A stretch of 23,842 nucleotides of DNA, from contig CAZRKL010000024.1 of the NCBI GenBank assembly GCA_964600595.1, positions 1 through 23,842 of the forward strand, read 5' to 3'. Position 1 is the first letter of the stretch, and each line of letters begins with the position of its first letter. The DNA comes from DAIOEK01 sp964600595 (GTDB taxonomy: Bacteria > Chloroflexota > Anaerolineae > Anaerolineales > Anaerolineaceae). The translations under genes were made by a program, and so were the position numbers. Below, one piece after another: positions 7,086-14,865 of the stretch. The notes below the pieces were generated by a model, which had not been told where the DNA came from, did no database searches, and was given only the letters and a program-made list of their open reading frames with translations.

Positions 7086-9125
7086 ATGGACTTTGAACTT
7101 CAGGCACCGTATCAGGCTACAGGGGACCAACCGGAAGCAATCAAGCTACTGGTGAAGGGAATAGAATCTGGCATGAAACACCAGGTTTTATTAGGCGCAA
7201 CGGGAACCGGAAAAACATTCACGATTGCTAATATCATCCAACAAATTCAAAAACCAACACTGGTGATGGCGCATAACAAAACACTTGCAGCCCAGTTGTA
7301 CGCTGAATTTAAAGAATTCTTCCCCAATAATGCTGTTGAATATTTTGTTTCTTATTATGATTATTATCAGCCAGAAGCTTACGTTCCCAGACGGGATTTG
7401 TATATTGAAAAAGAGACGGATATCAATGAAGAAATTGAGCGGTTGCGGCTGGCTGCGACTACCGCATTGATGAGCCGTAAGGATGTGATCATCGTTGCCT
7501 CCGTTTCCTGCATTTATGGATTGGGTAACCCGGAAGAATTTGGAAAAGGATTGGTCCACCTCGTAAAAGGGGAGATCTACAGGCGGAATGCACTGCTCAG
7601 GCAATTAGTGGAGAGCCAGTATCAGCGAAATGATGTTGAAATAAAGCCAGGAGCTTTCCGCATAAGGGGAGATACCCTCGAAGTAATGCCCGCATATGAG
7701 AAGGAGCACATATACCGCATCAGCTTCTTCGGGGATGAGGTGGAGTGGATCCGGGATGTGCATCCTGTCACTGGAGAGATATTTGAAGATCTGGAAATGC
7801 TGGATATTTATCCGGCAAAGCATTACATCACCGAAGGTGACAGACTGAAAACGGCTTTACAAAATATTGAAGCTGAGCTTGATGAGCGGATCGAGTACTT
7901 CAAAAAGAATAATATGCTGCTGGAGGCGCAGCGGATAGAACAGCGCTGCCGTTACGATCTGGAAATGTTAAAAGAGGTTGGTTATTGCTCTGGAATTGAA
8001 AATTATTCACGGCATATTGATGAAAGACCAAAAGGCAGCGCTCCCTGGACGTTGATTGATTATTTACCGACTGATTATCTTCTGGTACTTGATGAGAGCC
8101 ACATGACGGTTCCCCAGATACGCGGTATGTACAACGGGGATCAAAGCCGGAAACAGGTACTCGTGGATTATGGTTTCAGGCTCCCCTCCACTTTAGACAA
8201 CCGCCCTCTCAAATTTGAAGAGTTTGAAACACATATGGATCGGGTTATATATACTTCAGCCACTCCCGGACCTTATGAGATGAAAAAGGCAGATCAGATC
8301 GTTGAGCAGATCATCCGCCCCACCGGTTTATTGGATCCAGAGGTGGAGGTTCTGCCAACGGCAGGGCAGATCGATCATCTAATTGGTGAAATAAAGAAAC
8401 GGGTAGCCAACGGTGAAAGAGTGCTCGTTACGACTCTAACCAAGCGAATGTCGGAAGACCTCGCGAAGTATCTTGAGGAAATTGGTACCAAGGTGCAATA
8501 TTTACACTCAGAAGTAGAAACACTGGAAAGAGTGAGCATTTTACGAGATCTTCGGATGGGTGTTTATGATGTTCTGGTGGGTATCAATCTCCTCCGCGAA
8601 GGACTTGATCTTCCGGAAGTCTCACTGGTGGCAATTCTGGACGCTGACAAAGAAGGGTTTCTGAGGTCTGATACTTCACTGATTCAAACAATCGGACGTG
8701 CTGCAAGACATGTTCACGGAAAGGTGATCATGTACGCAGATAAGATGACAGACTCCATGAAGAGAGCTTTGGATGAAACCAACCGACGTCGTAAAAAACA
8801 ATTCGATTACAACCAGGAACATGGTATTGAACCGGTAAGCATCCATAAGGAAGTAAGAGATATTACTGCACGATTGAGCTCAGGTGCGATGATCGCTGAA
8901 AAACAAGCTGAGTACCGGACAGGAAAACATCCGGTTATGATGCCCAAGGGAGAATTTATCAAAGTAATCGCTGAAATGGAAAAGCAAATGAAAGCTCTTG
9001 CAAGAGATATGGAATTTGAAAGAGCGGCGGTATTACGGGATGAAATTTACGAACTAAAAAACATGTATGCAGAAATGTCTGATCTACCCCCGTGGGAAAA
9101 GGCAGCAATTCTGGCGATGAAATGA
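7086..9125 (+). CDS. uvrB: UvrABC excinuclease subunit B
   Basis: A 679-residue protein, normal for UvrB, the damage-verifying helicase-like subunit that loads UvrC in nucleotide excision repair. In order: GDQPEAI (13-19, nucleotide-binding Q-like motif), Walker A GATGTGKT (37-44), the beta-hairpin that clamps DNA, YYDYYQPEAYVP (90-101), DESHMTVPQIRGMYNGD (about 335-351, motif II and beyond), motif V/VI region with LREGLDLPEV and QTIGRAARHVHG, and a C-terminal UVR domain (about 624-660, FERAAVLRDEIYELK) for UvrC contact. The ATG at 7086 is chosen because AAAGAGG (7074-7080) sits 5 bases before it; an in-frame ATG at 7038 would add 16 residues absent from the family. uvrA and uvrC are not in the window. 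It ends 7 bases before the converging acylphosphatase gene, with no hairpin between. Confidence 0.97.
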   Translation: MDFELQAPYQATGDQPEAIKLLVKGIESGMKHQVLLGATGTGKTFTIANIIQQIQKPTLVMAHNKTLAAQLYAEFKEFFPNNAVEYFVSYYDYYQPEAYVPRRDLYIEKETDINEEIERLRLAATTALMSRKDVIIVASVSCIYGLGNPEEFGKGLVHLVKGEIYRRNALLRQLVESQYQRNDVEIKPGAFRIRGDTLEVMPAYEKEHIYRISFFGDEVEWIRDVHPVTGEIFEDLEMLDIYPAKHYITEGDRLKTALQNIEAELDERIEYFKKNNMLLEAQRIEQRCRYDLEMLKEVGYCSGIENYSRHIDERPKGSAPWTLIDYLPTDYLLVLDESHMTVPQIRGMYNGDQSRKQVLVDYGFRLPSTLDNRPLKFEEFETHMDRVIYTSATPGPYEMKKADQIVEQIIRPTGLLDPEVEVLPTAGQIDHLIGEIKKRVANGERVLVTTLTKRMSEDLAKYLEEIGTKVQYLHSEVETLERVSILRDLRMGVYDVLVGINLLREGLDLPEVSLVAILDADKEGFLRSDTSLIQTIGRAARHVHGKVIMYADKMTDSMKRALDETNRRRKKQFDYNQEHGIEPVSIHKEVRDITARLSSGAMIAEKQAEYRTGKHPVMMPKGEFIKVIAEMEKQMKALARDMEFERAAVLRDEIYELKNMYAEMSDLPPWEKAAILAMK

Positions 9126-9132
9126 AACGACA

Positions 9133-9423
9133 TTAATCTGAAACCCAGGTTGTGCGTATGTCAAATGATGAAAATTCACCGGTAGCGAATTCCCAATCAA
9201 TCTTGACATCAACCACATGCGCAGGGGGTTGACCCTGGGATATCTGGGCAAGAAATGGAATTAGTTGGGTTTCCTCTCCTTCTGCAACAACTTCCACTTC
9301 ACCGGAGTAGAGGTTTCTTACCCAACCAGTAACATCTACTTGAGTAGCTATTTCCTCAACGAAATTGCGAAAGCCAACACGTTGAACCCGTCCCTGGATG
9401 ATTGCGTGCAATCGCTTTTTCAT
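9133..9423 (-). CDS. acyP: Acylphosphatase
   Basis: A 96-residue protein of typical acylphosphatase size and fold, a small cytoplasmic enzyme that hydrolyses acyl phosphates such as carbamoyl phosphate or 1,3-bisphosphoglycerate. The active-site loop GRVQRVGFRNF (11-21) contains the phosphate-binding Arg19, and the second signature GWVRNLYSGEVEV (33-45) supplies the catalytic Asn37; both are intact. The usual Gly of GRVQGVGFR is Arg15 here, a tolerated change. It follows the HEAT-repeat gene by 10 bases with a GGGGGA ribosome site, and is the last gene of the rseP-HEAT-acyP run. Confidence 0.93.
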   Translation of the reverse strand: MKKRLHAIIQGRVQRVGFRNFVEEIATQVDVTGWVRNLYSGEVEVVAEGEETQLIPFLAQISQGQPPAHVVDVKIDWEFATGEFSSFDIRTTWVSD

Positions 9424-9433
9424 GCTTCCCCCA

Positions 9434-10402
9434 TTAATCTAATGTATCTTCCTCTAAATCCAGTAAATCAAAATTAGCCAGACCATCATTGAAAGCCAGA
9501 TTATCCATGGCGTTTTCTAGAAAATCGGCTAAATCGTCATCAATTTCACTTTCCATGATTTCTTCAAATTTGTCTTTTACGCCCTGACCGCCTATTTGGG
9601 AGAGTGACCAGATGGTTGCATAATAGACTTCTTCATCAATTTCTGATTGATCAATCAAATCCAGCAAGTCTTCACGTAATTCCTTAATTTCCAATTCTCC
9701 TGCAGCTCGAATTGCTTCCAGTTGTATCAACGGAGAACCGTGATTTATGTTGGATTGAACAATGCTTGTCCAACGGTTATCCGCAGAACGTCCCATAGCA
9801 AACAAGGCACTTGCAGTATCTTCTATCCGTTCAGATCGATACATTTCTTTAATGTATTGATCCACTTCATCACGACTTGAAAAACCAAGCGACTCCAGAG
9901 CCCTCCTTTTGACTTCGGGTGAGCGGGTGGATTTATATGTATCAGTAACCGCGTCTACTATTTTATTTAAAACCCTTACCGGAATTTCATCCAGCTCACC
10001 TTCATAAATAAAGGATCCAAGCGCAGAAGCTGCGGCTGCCTGAACCAACTGGTCAGGGTCGGATTGCATCATATTCATAAACCGATCGGCAAGTGAAAGA
10101 TCCTCACATTCCCAGAGCAACCTGATTGCCAATACCCGCACATTTGGATCCGGATCACTCAAAGCGTGGAGCGCTATCGGATCGAAATTGGTGAGGGTGT
10201 CAGATTCGGCAAGATTTTCGAGATCATTTAGTAAAGAGATGCGCCGGTCAACTGTTATTTGATCCCAAATGCCGATTAGTGAAGCCAGGTCTGCAGGATT
10301 AATGTCAGAAAAATTCATTAAGTACCTGGCGGGAAAGATATGATCCCTATCCAGAAGGGATTTAATAATATCTAAAAATACTGTTTTGCTTGGAGAGGGC
10401 AT
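9434..10402 (-). CDS. HEAT-repeat protein (function unknown)
   Basis: A 322-residue, acidic, all-helical protein built of HEAT/PBS-lyase-type repeats. Clear units include IALHALSDPDPNVRVLAIRLL (around residue 78-98, the classical repeat with Asp-Pro turn and Arg), VQAAAASALGSFI, EVKRRALESLGF, PLIQLEAIRAAGEL and EVYYATIWSLSQIGG. Such scaffolds bind proteins and no catalytic site is visible. The tail is very acidic (DLLDLEEDTLD). The ATG at 10402 is preferred because AAAGGTGA sits 5 bases upstream; the in-frame GTG at 10408 lies inside that ribosome site. The gene begins just after the rseP stop, so the two are translationally coupled, which suggests that it works with the protease or its substrate. 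No signal peptide or membrane helix, so cytoplasmic. Confidence 0.8.
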   Translation of the reverse strand: MPSPSKTVFLDIIKSLLDRDHIFPARYLMNFSDINPADLASLIGIWDQITVDRRISLLNDLENLAESDTLTNFDPIALHALSDPDPNVRVLAIRLLWECEDLSLADRFMNMMQSDPDQLVQAAAASALGSFIYEGELDEIPVRVLNKIVDAVTDTYKSTRSPEVKRRALESLGFSSRDEVDQYIKEMYRSERIEDTASALFAMGRSADNRWTSIVQSNINHGSPLIQLEAIRAAGELEIKELREDLLDLIDQSEIDEEVYYATIWSLSQIGGQGVKDKFEEIMESEIDDDLADFLENAMDNLAFNDGLANFDLLDLEEDTLD

Positions 10403-10410
10403 CTTCACCT

Positions 10411-11493
10411 TTATGGGAGTTTGATGGGATTAAGCAGATCCTGTAGTGTTACAAAAGCCATGAAGAGCAATAATGCGGTGAAACCAATCATGTGCAAGAA
10501 GTTCTCGTACTTCGCCGGAACGCGCCTTTTTAAGAACAATTCAGGTAGAGTGAATAGAATTCTACCTCCATCTAAAGCAGGGATTGGGAGCAAGTTTGTT
10601 ATTCCCAACGCTATTGAGATGTAGGCAATGAATGTCATTACGCTGGTGGCAGGCTGGGCAGTGGGCAGACTTTGAACCTCCTGATCACGCTCATTCGCTG
10701 CCTGGTAGATACTGAATATTCCAATCGGACCCACAACACGCGCCTGGTCTGCCGGGACATCTCCCTTAAGCAAGCGGACAGGCATTGTCATAGTTTGGTA
10801 GCTCAGATCCAGGGTAGTCAATCCTGCCATAGGCAAAGCCTGCAGTATCGTAATTGGCTTGGTAGGATTGCCCATTACGATTCCCAGGGGTCCCTGTCCT
10901 TCAGGGGGTGTTGCGCGTGGAGTCGTGGATAATGTTACCAGTGTTCCATTTCGATCTACCACAAATGAGATCTCTTTCCCTTTTTCTGCCTGGACAATCT
11001 GGTGGATTGTATCCATACTTGTGATTTTTTGGCCGTTTATTTCAACGACAATATCTCCAACCTGTATCCCGGAAAGGGACGCGGGCGAATCGGCTACCAC
11101 ATCCTGAATTTGTACCCGGGAAATATCTGGAGAGCCGATGCGAATGAACAAGATCGCAAAAATTATAAAACCTACCAGTAAGTTCATTACAGGTCCGCCG
11201 AAAAGAACAGCCAGACGCACCCAGGGATTTGCGGAAGCGAGACCACCGGGAGAATCTGGATCATTCTCTCCTTTAGGACGAACAAAAGCGCCAAAGGGGA
11301 TCCAGTTTAATGTGAAATCAGTTCCCTGAAAAGTGAAAAGTTTTTTCATGCGGGGTGGAAAGCCAAAACCAAATTCTTCCACCTGAATTTTAAATATACG
11401 TGCCATTATATAGTGCCCAAATTCATGGGCAAAGATTAATAAACCAAGAACAATAACAAATTGAAGAATTGTAAGCAATAAATTTCCAGTCAT
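10411..11493 (-). CDS. rseP: RseP-like site-2 protease (M50 zinc metalloprotease)
   Basis: A 360-residue intramembrane protease. The first helix holds the zinc motif HEFGH (23-27, catalytic Glu24); GGPVMNLLVG (99-108) starts the second; one PDZ domain lies at about 128-195 (DSPASLSGIQVGDIVVEINGQ region); and the third metal ligand is in NLLPIPALDGGR (300-311, Asp308), followed by a last helix. Relatives cut membrane-bound anti-sigma factors or clear signal peptides; the target here is not visible. One PDZ, as in Gram-positive RasP, rather than two as in E. coli RseP. AGGTGA (11497-11502 on the complement) is a good ribosome site. The usual neighbours dxr and cdsA are missing, and a mevalonate-pathway gene sits upstream instead, consistent with an organism not using the dxr route. 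Confidence 0.93.
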   Translation of the reverse strand: MTGNLLLTILQFVIVLGLLIFAHEFGHYIMARIFKIQVEEFGFGFPPRMKKLFTFQGTDFTLNWIPFGAFVRPKGENDPDSPGGLASANPWVRLAVLFGGPVMNLLVGFIIFAILFIRIGSPDISRVQIQDVVADSPASLSGIQVGDIVVEINGQKITSMDTIHQIVQAEKGKEISFVVDRNGTLVTLSTTPRATPPEGQGPLGIVMGNPTKPITILQALPMAGLTTLDLSYQTMTMPVRLLKGDVPADQARVVGPIGIFSIYQAANERDQEVQSLPTAQPATSVMTFIAYISIALGITNLLPIPALDGGRILFTLPELFLKRRVPAKYENFLHMIGFTALLLFMAFVTLQDLLNPIKLP

Positions 11494-11510
11494 TTTTCAC
11501 CTATAAAAAC

Positions 11511-11516
11511 ATTATA
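11511..11516 (-). promoter_or_regulatory. Candidate -10 element of the rseP operon
   Basis: TATAAT on the minus strand lies 18 bases before the rseP start, in the 64-base gap after the mvaD-type gene. The -35 position has only a weak TTATGA-like sequence. It suggests that rseP, the HEAT gene and acyP can be transcribed apart from the decarboxylase gene. Confidence 0.4.
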
Positions 11517-11557
11517 ACTTGTGAATATTAGATTTTCATAACTGTCTGATGAAGGTT

Positions 11558-12538
11558 TTATGTAGTAAGCAATCTGGCGGAACCGCCGGGGTGGGTTATG
11601 TAATGAGATTGAATTATGGATAATTGATTGATTTCAGTTACGAGGGCGCTGGTATTCTCTGCAACAGTAAGCACATGCACATTGGGTCCAGCATCAATTG
11701 TAAACGCAGCAGGAAGTCCCGCCTTTCGCCAGCCTCTGACTTTTTCAATGATCTGGTAAGTGGATGCTGCCCAATAAAATAGAGGGGGAGTGGATGTCAT
11801 CATCACAGAATGCATCATGAGGCAATCCAATTCTATGATCTCGGCGAAAGTGGAAAAATCTTTTTCGAGGATGGATGATCTACAAATATCCAGACGCCGG
11901 GGTGCATCAGATACACGGGCTTGCTGGAGCGGGGATGTGGATGCTAGGTGATGACCTTCACTCGATCCGGTTTTTTTATGAGCCTGATCAAGTACAAGGA
12001 CGATATCCACCAGATCCCACCCTCCGGGTGGAAGAATAGAAAAAGCATATGAGGATTGGTCGTCTTCTCCGGGAGTCCATTCCACATATCCGGCAGGAAT
12101 CGAACGTGAAGCAGATCCCGACCCGAGGCGCGCCAGCCGGGAAAGTTCGTTTTCGGTCAGATTCAACCCCAATGCGGCTGATCCTGCAAGCGCCAAAGCC
12201 GCAAAAGCTGATGCAGATGACGCTATTCCACTACCAATGGGGAAATTGTTGGTTGAGTGGATGGATGCGTAAGTAGATGTACCAGCTTTTTTCCTGAGAA
12301 CATCCAGAAAACTGGAAACTCGTCTGGACTGGGTATTGTCTGCCAGTTTACCATTGATGATTAGACTATCTGTTTTTAAGTTTTCTTCAAATGAAACAGT
12401 GGTACGAGTTTCCAATTCCATCAAATTCATAGAAATGGATCCGTTCGCGGGTATGCGTAAGCTATCATCCCGATTTCCCCAATACTTAATGAAAGCAATA
12501 TTCGGGTGGGCAATGGCGGATGCGGTAGATTTGGACAA
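11558..12538 (-). CDS. mvaD: Mevalonate-pathway decarboxylase, probably acting on mevalonate 5-phosphate
   Basis: A 326-residue GHMP-superfamily enzyme close to bacterial (di)phosphomevalonate decarboxylase, which makes isopentenyl (di)phosphate for isoprenoids. Conserved parts: HPNIAFIKYWG (11-21), GIASSASAFAALA (104-116, ATP loop), LGSGSASRSI (138-147, with Arg145), and FTIDAGPNV (279-287, catalytic Asp282). Two basic residues that contact the substrate diphosphate in Staphylococcus epidermidis MvaD are changed: Lys21 is Asn22 here (KYWGN), and Arg193 is Ser193 by alignment of the KKTGSSEG segment. This suggests the single-phosphate substrate known for Chloroflexota (Roseiflexus) phosphomevalonate decarboxylase, which needs a separate isopentenyl phosphate kinase. 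The start is a TTG at 12538 with AGAGGAA upstream; no nearby ATG would keep the conserved N-terminus. No other mevalonate gene is in the window. Confidence 0.88.
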   Translation of the reverse strand: MSKSTASAIAHPNIAFIKYWGNRDDSLRIPANGSISMNLMELETRTTVSFEENLKTDSLIINGKLADNTQSRRVSSFLDVLRKKAGTSTYASIHSTNNFPIGSGIASSASAFAALALAGSAALGLNLTENELSRLARLGSGSASRSIPAGYVEWTPGEDDQSSYAFSILPPGGWDLVDIVLVLDQAHKKTGSSEGHHLASTSPLQQARVSDAPRRLDICRSSILEKDFSTFAEIIELDCLMMHSVMMTSTPPLFYWAASTYQIIEKVRGWRKAGLPAAFTIDAGPNVHVLTVAENTSALVTEINQLSIIQSHYITHPGGSARLLTT

Positions 12539-12625
12539 TTAATTCTTCCTCTAATATGATTTGACTAATTTTATCAGCGAACGCGGTAATCTGATGAAGA
12601 ATTATTTAATGGGCTAATTGGTACC

Positions 12626-12638
12626 TTCCAACTTGGAA
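12626..12638. repeat. 13-bp palindrome upstream of the gntR promoter
   Basis: TTCCAA-C-TTGGAA is a perfect 6-1-6 dyad in the 222-base divergent gap between the mvaD-type gene and gntR. A second short dyad, AATTC-GA-GAATT (12637-12648), follows it. The first has the same geometry as the dyad inside the gntR promoter but another sequence, so whether one regulator uses both is unclear. Confidence 0.3.
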
Positions 12639-12687
12639 TTCGAGAATTGCAAATGCTATCGGATCAGTAATTATTGCGAATACGATA

Positions 12688-12716
12688 TTGACAAAAATTT
12701 TGTGTAGTTGTATATT
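12688..12716 (+). promoter_or_regulatory. Promoter of the GntR-ABC-ROK-SIS operon
   Basis: TTGACA (12688-12693), a 17-base spacer and TATATT (12711-12716) form a near-consensus promoter. Transcription would start near 12723, giving a leader of about 38 bases. There is no clear Shine-Dalgarno before the gntR ATG. No second promoter is evident before the binding-protein gene, so this probably drives the entire operon. Confidence 0.7.
12691..12703. promoter_or_regulatory. Perfect palindrome inside the gntR promoter, candidate operator
   Basis: ACAAAA-A-TTTTGT is a perfect 6-1-6 dyad that overlaps the -35 hexamer and the spacer. A dimeric repressor bound here would block RNA polymerase. The adjacent GntR protein is the natural candidate, which is inference; the sequence does not match the known B. 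subtilis NagR operator in any obvious way. Confidence 0.4.
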
Positions 12717-12728
12717 TTATTTACTTGA

Positions 12729-12752
12729 TATAACAACATAACAATATAACGA
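12729..12752 (+). repeat. Three tandem octamers in the gntR leader
   Basis: TATAACAA, CATAACAA and TATAACGA follow one another without gaps between the expected transcription start and the gntR start codon. The eight-base period is not one helical turn, so it may be a leader-RNA element or simple A+T-rich sequence rather than a repressor array. Confidence 0.4.
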
Positions 12753-12760
12753 AAAAAGTT

Positions 12761-13480
12761 ATGACAAAACCTCAACTCCCCCTGTATTATAAAATTGAAA
12801 AAAACATCTTGGAATCCATCCAAAGTGAAACATTCAAACCCGGTGATCAATTACCCAGCGAAGCGGAATTAGCTCAACAATACCAGGTGAGCAGAATCAC
12901 CGCGAAAAGGGCTCTGGATGACCTGGTGAGTCAGGGCTGGGCGTACCGGCAACAGGGGAGAGGCACTTTTGTTTCACAAGCCCGTATCAAGGAGATGTCT
13001 GGATTTAGAAGTTTTACCGAAGATATTCTTTCAAAAGGGTTGAATCCCAGTTCCAAAGTCATTAGATTTATGGAACAACCAGCCGAAGAATTCATTGCAA
13101 AGCAATTACGGATAAAGACTGGCGATCCAGTCTATGTTCTTCAGAGAGTACGCCTGGCAGATGACCAGCCAGTGGCTTTTGAAACAGCTTATCTTCCGGA
13201 ATATTTATTCCCCAAGATGCTCGAATGTGATCTCAGCCGATCATTGTTTAAAGTATTGCGTGAGCAGTATCATATCAATCCTGTCTGGGCAGATGCTGAG
13301 ATACAGGCAGCCAGCGCGACGAACGAAATTGCACAGGCTTTGGGTATGCGAGTAGGCGAGCCAGTTTTGATCGCAAACCGTCTGACCTACTCAGAGACCT
13401 ATGAAATTGTGGAGTTTGTGGTTTCTGTCTATTGCGGAAGCCGCTTTACGTTTTATATCGGACGGCAGTCCATCCCATAA
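12761..13480 (+). CDS. GntR-family regulator with UTRA effector domain (HutC/NagR type)
   Basis: A 239-residue regulator. The winged helix (about 8-75) shows the family pattern PGDQLPSEAELAQQYQVSR, with ITAKRALDDLVSQGW as recognition helix and GRGTFV in the wing. The C-terminal UTRA domain (about 95-235) is the ligand pocket; its segments GDPVYVLQRVRLADDQPVAFE and YSETYEIVEFVVSVYCG are typical. UTRA regulators of this group usually sense phosphorylated sugars (NagR: GlcNAc-6-P or GlcN-6-P; FrlR: fructoselysine-6-P) and are released from DNA by them. As the first gene of the operon it likely represses its own operon until a product of the ROK kinase accumulates. The gene starts at an ATG lacking a clear ribosome site and ends 28 bases before the binding-protein gene. 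Confidence 0.92.
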   Translation: MTKPQLPLYYKIEKNILESIQSETFKPGDQLPSEAELAQQYQVSRITAKRALDDLVSQGWAYRQQGRGTFVSQARIKEMSGFRSFTEDILSKGLNPSSKVIRFMEQPAEEFIAKQLRIKTGDPVYVLQRVRLADDQPVAFETAYLPEYLFPKMLECDLSRSLFKVLREQYHINPVWADAEIQAASATNEIAQALGMRVGEPVLIANRLTYSETYEIVEFVVSVYCGSRFTFYIGRQSIP

Positions 13481-13508
13481 ACCCAACCAAATTATTAAGG
13501 AGGAAGAT

Positions 13509-14801
13509 ATGTCAAAGTTGTATCGTATCACAATGATGGTCGTGCTGATTGCCATGGCTCTTAGCATGACTGGCTGTGGAGCTACTCCAGAACCCACAGA
13601 GAAATCAGTAAAAGTTCTAACAATGCAGCAGGCAGGACCCACACCTGAGGAAATGAATGCAATTGTTGCCAAGTTTAACGAAAGTAATCCTGGTGTAAAA
13701 GTTGCCATTGATTACGTTTCTTATGATGCCCTGCATGACAAAATTGCCACCTCAATGGCAACCAATCCTCCCGCCTACGATGTAATTCTAGTGGATGATA
13801 TCTGGTATGCTGAATTCGCGAAAAATGGATATTTATGGGATGTGACCAGCAAGGTTACAAAGGAAACGAAAGATTCAATTTTCGCGGCTGCATGGGATAT
13901 AACGACCGTTAATGGCGTAACCTATGGTATGCCCTGGCTGCTGGATGAGAAGTATTTCTTCTACAACGAAAAAATGTTGGCAGATGCGGGAATCGCTGCT
14001 CCACCCAAGACCTGGGAAGAACTCGAAGCGCAATCTTTGATCTTAAAAGAAAAAGGGATTGTTGAGTATCCAATCGTCTGGTCGTGGGCACAGGCAGAAA
14101 CAGCTATTTGTGACTTTGTAGCATTACTTTACGGCAATGGCGGGCGTTTCACGGATGAGAATGGAAAGCCTGCGTTTAATGAAGCAGCTGGCGTAGAAAC
14201 TCTGCAGTGGATGGTCGATTCGATTGATAAAGGAATTGTCAATCCAGCTTCCATTTCTTACGTAGAAGAAGATGTACGAAATACATTCTCACAAGGAAAA
14301 GCAGCATTCGCGATCAACTGGTTATATATGTACGAGCTCGCAGCTATCAATCCGGATGAATCACAGGTCGTTGGTCAGGTAAAAATGAGCCTGATTCCGG
14401 CTTTTGAAGGGAATGCTGCACCGAGTTCCAGCATCAACGGATCCATGGGATTTTCCGTTGTGGATAAATCTCCCAATCGCGAAGAAGCCTGGAAGTATGT
14501 AGAATTCCTCACAAGCGAAGAGATCCAACGCGAATATTCTGCCCACCTTCCTCCAGTTTGGAGCGGGAATTATGAGGGTGAAGCTCTAAATGAACTGATG
14601 GCATTGAACGAATCCAATCCTGTCACTGTACCCATGTTCAAAGAGCAATTCCCATACTCTCACGTACGCCCCAAAGTACCATACTATGCAGAAGGTTCCA
14701 AAGCGCTGCAATTAGCTTTACAAGAAGCCTTGACTAAATTAAAGACACCACAGCAGGCATTAGATGATGCCGCGGCGAAATGGATTGAACTCGCCAAGTA
14801 A
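13509..14801 (+). CDS. Sugar ABC transporter substrate-binding lipoprotein (family 1)
   Basis: A 430-residue extracytoplasmic binding protein that captures a sugar and delivers it to the permease pair. The signal peptide ends in a lipobox, LSMTGC with Cys23 as the lipidated residue. The mature part has the family-1 pattern: VLTMQQAGPTPEEMNAIVAK, then a DVILVDDIWYAEFAKNGYL segment (about residues 93-113) and a YGMPWLLDEKYFFYNEKML segment, the hinge and sugar-contact region of sugar-binding proteins. The ATG at 13509 is chosen because AAGGAGG (13497-13503) precedes it by 5 bases; the reading frame stays open further upstream but that part overlaps gntR and lacks a signal. The sugar is not identifiable from sequence; operon mates suggest an amino sugar or derivative. 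Confidence 0.92.
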   Translation: MSKLYRITMMVVLIAMALSMTGCGATPEPTEKSVKVLTMQQAGPTPEEMNAIVAKFNESNPGVKVAIDYVSYDALHDKIATSMATNPPAYDVILVDDIWYAEFAKNGYLWDVTSKVTKETKDSIFAAAWDITTVNGVTYGMPWLLDEKYFFYNEKMLADAGIAAPPKTWEELEAQSLILKEKGIVEYPIVWSWAQAETAICDFVALLYGNGGRFTDENGKPAFNEAAGVETLQWMVDSIDKGIVNPASISYVEEDVRNTFSQGKAAFAINWLYMYELAAINPDESQVVGQVKMSLIPAFEGNAAPSSSINGSMGFSVVDKSPNREEAWKYVEFLTSEEIQREYSAHLPPVWSGNYEGEALNELMALNESNPVTVPMFKEQFPYSHVRPKVPYYAEGSKALQLALQEALTKLKTPQQALDDAAAKWIELAK

Positions 14802-14817
14802 ATTAATGCAATAGAAA

Positions 14818-14848
14818 TGGAATGGGTGGTGTTTTGCCACCCATTCCA
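14818..14848 (+). terminator. Intercistronic stem-loop after the binding-protein gene
   Basis: TGGAATGGGTGG (14818-14829) pairs perfectly with CCACCCATTCCA (14837-14848) around a 7-base loop. No T-run follows, so it is better read as an mRNA-stabilising or attenuating hairpin than as a full terminator: it would protect the upstream message and lower permease expression. The next gene starts 17 bases later. Confidence 0.7.
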
Positions 14849-14865
14849 AATCAGGATTCTACTTA

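Noticed and set aside
12729..12752. Possible CRISPR-like or VNTR array
   Set aside because: Only three 8-base units without spacers; no repeat-spacer structure and no cas genes.
13401..13508. In-frame extension of the first binding protein by 36 codons
   Set aside because: It overlaps gntR and would bury the signal peptide; AAGGAGG before 13509 and the lipobox fix the start.
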